From Bacteroidetes bacterium UBA5697 (GTDB taxonomy: Bacteria > Bacteroidota > Bacteroidia > B-17B0 > Aurantibacillaceae): DNA of 51,416 nt. The translations under genes were made by a program, and so were the position numbers. Under the pieces are notes generated by a model. It was given only the letters and a program-made list of their open reading frames with translations, was not told where the DNA came from and did not search any database. Shown here one piece after another: positions 1 through 6,762 of this stretch. The first letter of the stretch is position 1. Each line of letters opens with the position of its first letter. The stretch is from NCBI GenBank assembly GCA_002420145.1, contig DIHL01000070.1:1-51416 (forward strand), given 5' to 3'.

Positions 1-1
1 T

Positions 2-667
2 TTTTATTTTGATAAAAATCCAATAAATAGTTTGTATTTAAAACAAATAATTGAAGTTTTTCCTGAGGCAAAGTTTGTGTTTTTAACCCGCGATCCTCGT
101 GCAACTTATTTGTCATTAAAACAAAAGAAAAATACTAAGTCAATTAATATATATTTTAATGCTTATAGGTGGTTATTGTATAATCAAGAGGTTTTTGAAT
201 ATTCTAAATTATATCCTGAGAAATTTTTCATTATTAAGTATGAAAATTTAATTACGGATACAGAGCGTGAATTGAAACGCATGGCTCAGTTTTTTAATTT
301 TTCTTATGATGAGAAGATGCTAAATTATCACGAAGATGTTAAGAAATTTAGTTTAGATAGGTTAGATAATAGTGATAAAAAAGATAGATATCTAGTTAAA
401 TATTCAGATTTGAGTAAGCCAATTTATACTGATAGATTGAATGCATGGCAAAAAGATTTAAGTACTGAAGAGATAAGTATGATTGATTCTGTTACATCCG
501 AATTGGCAGAGAAATTAGACTATAATAAAAATGACTCAGTATTATACAAAGCACAAAATTTAAAAAGGCTTAAAGGTAAATTAATGGCACTTAAATTTAT
601 CTACTATAATAAATTGGTTTCTCTTTTTCCACTAAGGTTTAAATTATCAAGAATTAAATCTAAATAG
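2..667 (+). CDS. Sulfotransferase family protein, 5' end outside window
   Basis: Probable PAPS-dependent sulfotransferase, moving sulfate from PAPS to an unidentified acceptor. The reading frame is open to the left edge, so the N-terminus with the 5'-phosphosulfate loop is missing. The visible part starts FYFDKNPINS, which aligns with CFDKNPYNT in the next gene. It then shows the 3'-phosphate-binding segment FLTRDPRATYLSLK and the family's ending with a DRLNAW motif. A TTG at position 32 could be taken as a start, but homology continues upstream of it, so it is not the real start. The next gene begins 24 bases downstream on the same strand and is a clear paralogue, so the two are probably co-transcribed. 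The acceptor (polysaccharide, lipid or protein) cannot be told from sequence. Confidence 0.85.
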   Translation, partial: FYFDKNPINSLYLKQIIEVFPEAKFVFLTRDPRATYLSLKQKKNTKSINIYFNAYRWLLYNQEVFEYSKLYPEKFFIIKYENLITDTERELKRMAQFFNFSYDEKMLNYHEDVKKFSLDRLDNSDKKDRYLVKYSDLSKPIYTDRLNAWQKDLSTEEISMIDSVTSELAEKLDYNKNDSVLYKAQNLKRLKGKLMALKFIYYNKLVSLFPLRFKLSRIKSK

Positions 668-691
668 TAGTCAACTTAATTTATATAAAGT

Positions 692-1705
692 ATGAGCTCT
701 ATTGCTTTTAATTTTATTGTAGGAAAAGCAAATTCAGGAACAACATTGTTGATGTCCATGTTAAATGCACATCCATCTTTACAAGCGACTCCTGAAGTTG
801 ATTTTTTTGTTTTTTTCTATCATAGTTGGAAAAATAAAACCAATTTTTCGGAAAACGATCACTCTAGTATTAAGTCTTATTTGAAAAAATTTGAAAACAG
901 AAGAAAATCAAATGCATTTTCATGGGATGAAGCTGTTTTTAGAAATTTAATTGAAAAATCAGAAGTTATTTCATTCGAGATAATTTACCAATGTTTTTAT
1001 AGAGCATTTGTGTATGCTCATGGTAAAAAGGAATACACGCACTGTTTTGATAAGAATCCTTATAATACGATGGTACTTGAAGATATTATTAAGGCATTTC
1101 CTTCTGCGAAATTTGTTTATGTTATTAGAGACCCAAGAGCTAATTATCTTTCAAGAAAAGAAAAATTAAAAAACAAAAAAGCTAATATATATTTTGATAC
1201 CCAACTTTGGAAGATTTTTAATACTACTGCGCTTAATGTAATTAAAAATAATGAACACAAGTTTTGTGTTTTAAAGTACGAAGATTTAGCGGCTAATCCT
1301 GCAGGCCAGTTAAAAAGAGTATCTGAGTTTTTTGATTTTCCTTATAATGAGAGAATGTTGAGCTTTTATTCAGATATTAAAGAAAACAATATTAAAAAAA
1401 TCGAAGAAAATACTTCACTCATCAGGGAACAGGCTAAAGAGAAATATTTAAAGTTAAGCCGACCTGTTAATACAGATAGAGTAGATGCATGGAGAGAAAG
1501 ATTAACAAAAGATGAAGTTGATATTATTTCTAATATTTGTAGCGTTGATGCCCAATTTGAGTATGATATTAAATTCTCAAAAACAACTCTTAATTTTATA
1601 AAATATTATAAGGGACTTTTATTAGCTAATAAAAATATTTTAAAAAATAAACTAATTTATTATTTGCCGCTTTCAGTTAAATTGAAATTGATTAAAGTAA
1701 TTTAA
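692..1705 (+). CDS. Sulfotransferase family protein
   Basis: Full-length 337-residue probable PAPS-dependent sulfotransferase. The 5'-phosphosulfate-binding loop is GKANSGTTLL at residues 11-20, and the 3'-phosphate-binding segment RDPRANYLSRK is at 146-156. The DRVDAWRERLT segment near residue 263 is typical of the family. No signal peptide or clear membrane helix is seen, so it probably acts in the cytoplasm or at the inner face of the membrane. It follows a paralogous sulfotransferase by 24 bases. Its stop codon overlaps by 4 bases the stop of a third, convergent sulfotransferase. The C-terminal tail (YYLPLSVKLK) resembles the tails of the other two. The substrate is unknown; surface glycan sulfation is an inference. 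Confidence 0.88.
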   Translation: MSSIAFNFIVGKANSGTTLLMSMLNAHPSLQATPEVDFFVFFYHSWKNKTNFSENDHSSIKSYLKKFENRRKSNAFSWDEAVFRNLIEKSEVISFEIIYQCFYRAFVYAHGKKEYTHCFDKNPYNTMVLEDIIKAFPSAKFVYVIRDPRANYLSRKEKLKNKKANIYFDTQLWKIFNTTALNVIKNNEHKFCVLKYEDLAANPAGQLKRVSEFFDFPYNERMLSFYSDIKENNIKKIEENTSLIREQAKEKYLKLSRPVNTDRVDAWRERLTKDEVDIISNICSVDAQFEYDIKFSKTTLNFIKYYKGLLLANKNILKNKLIYYLPLSVKLKLIKVI

Positions 1706-2811
1706 TTTTTTGGTAGGGTTGTTTTGTAAAAATCTTTAGTCGCCCAAGTTCCATTTTTAAAATTTTTACCATATTTTATTTTTTTGATTAGGTATTTGAA
1801 TGAATAGGGCATGCTGTAATAGATTCCGGGAACAGCAATCTTATCTAAATAAAAACGAATTAAATCATATAGCATATGTAATTTGAAATATGAAATATTT
1901 TCACAGTTCTCTTGCTCATAGTTATAAGTCTTAGCAGTGTCACCACAGATAGTCCAAATTTTATTGTTTTGAGCTGGCGTTAATTCTTTTTTCCAAATAC
2001 CTACTTTTTTAGTATTTGTTTTTTGAGTCAAGCCCTCATGAAATAAAGTTAAATGTTGTTTTACAGTTTCACCAATTACAGACTCATTTCGTTTTACTTC
2101 TTCTTTAAATTTTTCATCATAATTTAGCATTGATTCTTGATAAGGTAAATTTAAAAATGATGTAATTTTTTTTAATTCAGTTTCGGGAAACGCAACTAAA
2201 TCTTCATATTTAACTTTAATATATCTATTTGAATCAAGTTGGCTTATTTTTTTGCTGAGCGTTGCATATTCATAATTCCACGTTTTAGCTAAAAAAATAG
2301 TGCTCGGTCTTTTATTTTTTTTAATTGCCCTTTTTATTTTTATTAAAACATTATCACGTGGGTCTCTTGATAATACAATGAATTTGCTAGTTGGATAAAA
2401 AACGGCAACTTCTTCCAAAAAATGATGGAATTTAAGTTCTTTATCTACAATTGTATTTACTTGTGATTTGTCTTTGTTTGGAAAAAAAGCGAAGTAAGCT
2501 AATTTTATAGCCTTTTCGCCAGTTAAATTAGATTTATGTTCTTGTAAGATGTTTATTAAATCTTGCTTTGTCCCAAACTGAGGCTCTAGCTTACCTTCAC
2601 TAAATAAATAGAAGTCGTAACAAAATTCTTCAATTTTTTTGTCATCCCAATTTATTACATTTTTGTATTTTGGATATAAATTATATGCAAATGGTTCTTC
2701 GGATACTGATAAAATTTCAGGATGCATATTCAGCATGGAGCTCAATAATGTACTGCCAGTTCTACCAGTAGATATAATAAAATTGAGTGATATTTTATCT
2801 AAGTTTTGCAT
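1702..2811 (-). CDS. Sulfotransferase family protein, more divergent
   Basis: 369-residue sulfotransferase. The PAPS 5'-phosphosulfate loop STGRTGSTLL is at residues 14-23 and the 3'-phosphate segment RDPRDNVL is at 149-156. KVGIWKKELTP near residue 273 corresponds to the conserved DRxxAW segment of the neighbours. It is more distant from the two plus-strand copies than they are from each other. Its ATG shares one base with the stop of the upstream SET-domain gene (TAATG arrangement), so translation of the two is probably coupled. It converges on the plus-strand sulfotransferase with a 4-base stop overlap. The acceptor is not identifiable. Confidence 0.88.
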   Translation of the reverse strand: MQNLDKISLNFIISTGRTGSTLLSSMLNMHPEILSVSEEPFAYNLYPKYKNVINWDDKKIEEFCYDFYLFSEGKLEPQFGTKQDLINILQEHKSNLTGEKAIKLAYFAFFPNKDKSQVNTIVDKELKFHHFLEEVAVFYPTSKFIVLSRDPRDNVLIKIKRAIKKNKRPSTIFLAKTWNYEYATLSKKISQLDSNRYIKVKYEDLVAFPETELKKITSFLNLPYQESMLNYDEKFKEEVKRNESVIGETVKQHLTLFHEGLTQKTNTKKVGIWKKELTPAQNNKIWTICGDTAKTYNYEQENCENISYFKLHMLYDLIRFYLDKIAVPGIYYSMPYSFKYLIKKIKYGKNFKNGTWATKDFYKTTLPKN

Positions 2812-3227
2812 TATTTTCTTCCTCTACCGATACTGATATTGTAACGAACGCAGTCCCAATATTCTTTGGTATAACTTACAAATATTTCTTCTCCAGCGGC
2901 AATATCTTTTGTGCTAACAATCCAACATCTGTTTCCTTCAGTTTCATATACAGCATTGTTTTTTAATCCTTTTACTCTTCCTAGCCCTGCAGCATCATTC
3001 GCATATCTTGCTTTATGTTCTGGAGTATTCCAAGCATCAATACAATGTTTTTTATTGACGAAAAATAAATAACCATCTTCGTCTCTTTCTACTCGTTTTT
3101 CATATTCTTTCCAATCAATAATTTCTCCTAAATATTCAATAATACGAGTTCCTTTTTTAATTGCTGTTGTGGTAAATAAGCCTTTACCTGAATTAGGTAG
3201 TTGTGATGTTTTTACAGTTAATGCCAT
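2811..3227 (-). CDS. SET domain-containing protein
   Basis: 138-residue stand-alone SET domain, the fold of protein-lysine methyltransferases using S-adenosylmethionine. GKGLFTTTAIKKGTRIIEYL at residues 14-33 matches the opening SET motif. YLFFVNKKHCIDAW is at 53-66, and AGEEIFVSY at 111-119 matches the closing motif that carries the catalytic tyrosine. The usual RxxNHSCxPN motif is degenerate here (ARYANDAAGLG, residues 74-84), so activity is uncertain, although bacterial SET proteins vary at this point. A TATCTTTA sequence about 10 bases upstream of the ATG resembles the -7 box. The stop overlaps the start of the sulfotransferase gene by one base, so the two form an operon. Confidence 0.82.
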   Translation of the reverse strand: MALTVKTSQLPNSGKGLFTTTAIKKGTRIIEYLGEIIDWKEYEKRVERDEDGYLFFVNKKHCIDAWNTPEHKARYANDAAGLGRVKGLKNNAVYETEGNRCWIVSTKDIAAGEEIFVSYTKEYWDCVRYNISIGRGRK

Positions 3228-3298
3228 AGTTGGGTAAAGATAATATCTGAATTGGATATTTGAATAAAAAAATGAGGTTTAATTAGATATTTTGATAA

Positions 3299-3784
3299 TT
3301 ACTTAATTTTTTCAACCAAAAAATCATAGGTTACTTTCTTTTCGAAAAAATCAAATTGTGATTTATTATTTCTGGTTATAACTGTAGCTGGAATTGCACC
3401 ACTCCAGCTTTCTGATATTTTATTAATAAAATCATTCCCATTGATTTCATCTAATAAAACAACTTCGCACGTATATTTATTTTTATCTAAGAAGTTTTTT
3501 AGTTTTTTATCTAACTCCTCTTAAAAATCCATACTAACTAAAAGTACTTTTACTTTTTTGTCATTGTATGTTTGATGTAATTTTTCAAACTCTGGTAATT
3601 CAGCTACGCATGGTTTGCACCAGGTTGCCCAAAAATTAACCACGTAAATTGTATCACTATTATTATAAATACGTTTTGTTAAATCATCAATTTTATACAC
3701 CGAGGGTTTTTGTGCATTCGCATTAGCAAAACCCATTAGCATAAAAATCACAAAGAATTTATTTATGTTTTTCGTTATAGGCAT
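3299..3784 (-). pseudogene. Thioredoxin-like (TlpA family) gene with an in-frame premature stop
   Basis: The frame from the ATG at 3784 encodes a signal peptide (FFVIFMLMGFANANAQ), then FWATWCKPCVAELPEFEKLH with the CxxC pair at residues 56 and 59. This is a TlpA-like thiol-disulfide oxidoreductase meant for the periplasm. Codon 88 is TAA (3521-3523), but the same frame stays open for another 73 codons to a stop at 3299-3301. That second part reads EELDKKLKNFLDKNKYTCEV and ends in DFLVEKIK, a normal thioredoxin C-terminus. The intact protein would have 161 residues. A single substitution (for example AAA or GAA to TAA) explains the break. It overlaps the upstream SCO1-like gene by 26 bases, which suggests joint work in copper or thiol chemistry. 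It could instead be a sequencing error or a readthrough site. Confidence 0.85.
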
Positions 3785-4424
3785 ATTCTTCTAATAATAA
3801 TTTAATATCTGTAATTAATCTTGATACATCTAAACTATCGGTTCCATCATAAAAACCTCTCAGATGCCTTTCTTTATCTACCAATGCAAAGTTTTGAGTG
3901 TGAATAAAATCATTTTCATCTCCGTTACCTTCCTCTGCGTTTAACAAATAGCCAGTTCTTGCCATGTCATACAAATGTTTTTTTTCTCCTGTTAAAAACA
4001 ACCAACGCTTATCTTTCACTCCATGTAGTTTGGCATAGTCCATTAAAACGTTAACCGAATCTTCTTCTGGAGAAACAGTGTGTGATAGTATTAAAATATC
4101 TTTATTGGTAGAAAATGTTTTGTACACTCGTTCTAACTCTGAACTCATAATAGGGCAAATAGATTGACAGGTGGTAAAGAAAAAGTCAGTAACATATATT
4201 TTTCCTTTTACTGTTTCTTCGGTAACCTTTTCTCCATGTTGATTAATAAACATAAAAGGTTTTACCGTATGGTAAGATGTGTCGCCGTTTTTAATGGAGT
4301 TTTTTTGCCCATAGTAGGGTAAATTGCGAAGTGGTTTTTGTTCATTTTTATTAAAAAAATACCATCCAACAAATGCCAATGGTATAATTAATAATAGCCA
4401 ATAATAATTACCTTTAGAGTTCAT
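3759..4424 (-). CDS. SCO1/SenC/PrrC family copper-binding protein
   Basis: 221-residue membrane-anchored thioredoxin-fold protein of the SCO family, which delivers copper to the CuA site of cytochrome c oxidase or acts as a thiol reductant. One N-terminal membrane helix (about residues 8-24) anchors it, with the domain in the periplasm. The copper ligands are visible: C86 and C90 in FFTTCQSICP, and H175 in FIHTQNFALVD. Length is typical. It overlaps the interrupted TlpA-like gene by 26 bases. The divergent K+ channel gene starts only 11 bases away. A perfect TACCTTTG -7 box ends four bases before the ATG, implying a leaderless or almost leaderless mRNA. Confidence 0.9.
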   Translation of the reverse strand: MNSKGNYYWLLLIIPLAFVGWYFFNKNEQKPLRNLPYYGQKNSIKNGDTSYHTVKPFMFINQHGEKVTEETVKGKIYVTDFFFTTCQSICPIMSSELERVYKTFSTNKDILILSHTVSPEEDSVNVLMDYAKLHGVKDKRWLFLTGEKKHLYDMARTGYLLNAEEGNGDENDFIHTQNFALVDKERHLRGFYDGTDSLDVSRLITDIKLLLEEYAYNEKHK

Positions 4425-4428
4425 GATA

Positions 4429-4436
4429 CAAAGGTA
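4429..4436 (-). promoter_or_regulatory. -7 promoter box of the SCO-like gene
   Basis: TACCTTTG on the minus strand matches the Bacteroidota consensus TAnnTTTG exactly. It ends four bases before the SCO ATG, so the predicted transcription start falls on or next to the start codon. Its first base pair is the A of the divergent channel gene's ATG. For that gene, a near match TACCTTTA lies on the plus strand at 4409-4416. Confidence 0.55.
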
Positions 4437-5377
4437 TGATTAAAGACGTTTTTAACAAACAAAAAACAGAAACCGCAGAGATTGGTTTCGGGAACAAAAA
4501 TTATAACGAGTCTGTGCGTTTTTTAAATCAAAACGGAACAGTAAATGTGAGGAGAAAAGTGTCCGATAAACACATTGGATTTGATTTATATCATTGGCTA
4601 TTAGGTATAAGTTGGCCTCAATTTTTCGGGTTGGTATTTATTAGTTACGTGATTGTAAATACAATGTTTGCAGTAATATATTATGTTATTGGTGCTGATA
4701 AGTTTGGAGGATTAGATGTGGGGACAGGCTCCGAAAAATTTTACCAGTTATTTTTCTTTAGTGCACAAACTTTAACCACAGTGGGTTATGGTCATATTTA
4801 TCCTAATAGTGTCCTTCCAAGCACAATCTCATCTATCGAATCCATGCTAGGTTTAATGGGTTTTGCTTTAGTGACTGGTATTTTATATGGTCGTTTTTCT
4901 AAGCCTAGAGCGGATTTACAATATAGCAATGAGGCTATCATAGCACCGTATAAAGAAATAACTGGTTTAATGTTTAGAGTTGCCAATAAAAAACAAAATG
5001 AATTAATAGAAACGGAGTGTCAGGTTATTTTGGCAATTAATAATTTAGATACACAACGAAGAGACTTTCATTTTTTAGATTTAGAAAGAAGCAAAATTAA
5101 TTTATTACCCCTTACGTGGACAGTTGTTCATCCTATTGAAGATAAAAGTCCATTGTTTGGCTTATCCGAAGTAGATTTAAAAGCTAGAGACGGAGAATTT
5201 ATTATTTTAATAAAATCAATCACTGATACTTATTTTCAAACAGTATATTCTCGTATGTCTTATAAATCTTCTGAATTGGTATGGAACGCAAAGTTTGTTC
5301 CTATGAAGCAGATGTCTGATAAAGATGGGAGCATATCCATTAATTTAAATGATATACATTCTTACACTAAGGTATAA
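4436..5377 (+). CDS. Inward-rectifier potassium channel (KirBac-type)
   Basis: 313-residue prokaryotic Kir channel. The order is the amphipathic N-terminus (IGFGNKNYNE, NGTVNVRRK), TM1 at about residues 63-85, pore helix, selectivity filter TVGYG at 115-119, TM2 at about 131-153, and a beta-rich cytoplasmic Kir domain to the end. Such channels pass K+ across the inner membrane, and the C-terminal domain gates them. The GFGNK and NVRR motifs near the N-terminus support this start. The gene is divergent from SCO and is followed by a hairpin terminator. Which ligand gates it cannot be told. Confidence 0.93.
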   Translation: MIKDVFNKQKTETAEIGFGNKNYNESVRFLNQNGTVNVRRKVSDKHIGFDLYHWLLGISWPQFFGLVFISYVIVNTMFAVIYYVIGADKFGGLDVGTGSEKFYQLFFFSAQTLTTVGYGHIYPNSVLPSTISSIESMLGLMGFALVTGILYGRFSKPRADLQYSNEAIIAPYKEITGLMFRVANKKQNELIETECQVILAINNLDTQRRDFHFLDLERSKINLLPLTWTVVHPIEDKSPLFGLSEVDLKARDGEFIILIKSITDTYFQTVYSRMSYKSSELVWNAKFVPMKQMSDKDGSISINLNDIHSYTKV

Positions 5378-5409
5378 AAAAAGGAGAAACAATTTGTTTC
5401 TCCTTTTTT
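5377..5409. terminator. Bidirectional hairpin terminator
   Basis: A GGAGAAAC/GTTTCTCC stem with A-run and T-run flanks forms a near-perfect hairpin between the channel gene and the convergent hydrolase gene. It can end transcription from both sides. Confidence 0.85.
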
Positions 5410-5427
5410 AATGAGTGTACTAAAATC

Positions 5428-6678
5428 TTATTGTTTAATTAATTTAAATGCCTTTTTGTAACCACTTTGATTTATGAATAAGATATAAGAACCATGATCA
5501 ATTGATTCTATATTTATTTCTTTTGTTGAGTTAGTTGATTGTACAGGAATTTCAGTTTCTTTTAAAATAAGTCTACCTGATATATCATATAATTCATACT
5601 GAATAGCAGAAGTATTTTCGGTAGTGTATGAAATCATGATTTTATCTTTGGCAGGGTTTGGAAAAATAGATAAATTGTTTAGCTGATTGAATGATTCTAA
5701 ATTGGTTGTTGCACATGCAATAGTTCCTGTTATTTTTCGTCCAACTCTATCTGCCGACGGATTTTGAATTAATGACATAAATGTGTTCCCAGCACTACAA
5801 TCACTTTTTAATTCATAAGCCAAAAATGGTTCAATGTAGCTCATATATCTATTAAAATAAATTGTATTACAAGATGGTGTATTACAAGCAGCTTGACCAA
5901 TAGTACAAGTGCCACTAGTTCCATTTCCAAAATCACAATGTGTTACATCTTTAATAATCGAATGGAATTTAATAGATGAAGATGTTGGATTGTAGTGACT
6001 GTTTTGTACAGTGGTATCTGCCACATTATCTTTCTCGCCAGAAATAACTAAAGTAGGGATGGTTACTAAACTAGCACCTGCCACCGAAGATACTCCAGCA
6101 GTATTTGATGTAGCTGCGGCTAAATTAAATAAACAGGTAAGAGTTGTATTATTTTGTGCAGCAACAAAAGAACAGCCTGCACCCATAGAATGACCACCAA
6201 TAGCTGATTTTTGAAGCACTTTGCCATTAAAGGTTGCTAATGCAGTAGGAGTACTAGTTGTGTTTAATAATAAGCCCTGAGTTGCTAATAATTTTATATC
6301 TGCGGCAAAGTCACCATGGTTTGGAGTAGGGAAGATTCCGCTCTCTGTTCTAGGTAACAAAACTATATATCCAAGAGAAGCTAGTTTATTGTAAATGTTA
6401 TCGTAACTATCCCAAGTCATTGCAAAGCCATGTCCAAAAACAACTATTGGAAATTGACCATTAGCAACAGCGGTATTATTTCCCGCCACTGTAGCTGGAT
6501 AATAAACTTCTGTTCCAATTGTTCTTCCAGTCCCCGTCATAGCAATGCCTCCCGAAATGGTATAGCCTCCCGATCTTGAAGCATCTTTGAAATTAATACT
6601 CATGTGCCCAATGGGAAATGTTTGAGCTTGATTGCTTAATGCAATAAACGATGTAATTAGTAATAATAGTTTTTTCAT
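5428..6678 (-). CDS. Secreted alpha/beta hydrolase with T9SS type A sorting domain
   Basis: 416-residue exported hydrolase. Residues 1-18 are a signal peptide ending in a QAQ-like site. The alpha/beta-hydrolase domain spans about 20-320 and resembles the chlorophyllase/PET-hydrolase-like group. It has an oxyanion segment FGHGF (81-85), the nucleophile S164 in GGHSMGAG, a likely acid D217 in SGEKDNVAD and H247 in VTHCDFGNG. Several conserved cysteines (C249-like positions, then CTIGQAACNTPSC) may form disulfides. The last 80 residues (FPNPAKDKI, ELYDISGRLI, LIKQ) are a type A sorting domain that sends the protein through T9SS to the surface. The catalytic part is closely related to that of the next gene, so the two arose by duplication. 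Substrate is unknown, probably an ester. Confidence 0.88.
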   Translation of the reverse strand: MKKLLLLITSFIALSNQAQTFPIGHMSINFKDASRSGGYTISGGIAMTGTGRTIGTEVYYPATVAGNNTAVANGQFPIVVFGHGFAMTWDSYDNIYNKLASLGYIVLLPRTESGIFPTPNHGDFAADIKLLATQGLLLNTTSTPTALATFNGKVLQKSAIGGHSMGAGCSFVAAQNNTTLTCLFNLAAATSNTAGVSSVAGASLVTIPTLVISGEKDNVADTTVQNSHYNPTSSSIKFHSIIKDVTHCDFGNGTSGTCTIGQAACNTPSCNTIYFNRYMSYIEPFLAYELKSDCSAGNTFMSLIQNPSADRVGRKITGTIACATTNLESFNQLNNLSIFPNPAKDKIMISYTTENTSAIQYELYDISGRLILKETEIPVQSTNSTKEINIESIDHGSYILFINQSGYKKAFKLIKQ

Positions 6679-6762
6679 GATTTATGGATTGTTATGTCTA
6701 AGGTATGATGTTTAATGTGATATTTTTTAGCTTTAAATTTTTAAAAATAAGATGTCTCTTAT

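Noticed and set aside
2639..2836. Plus-strand 65-residue frame over the sulfotransferase start
   Set aside because: Antisense shadow of a well-supported gene.
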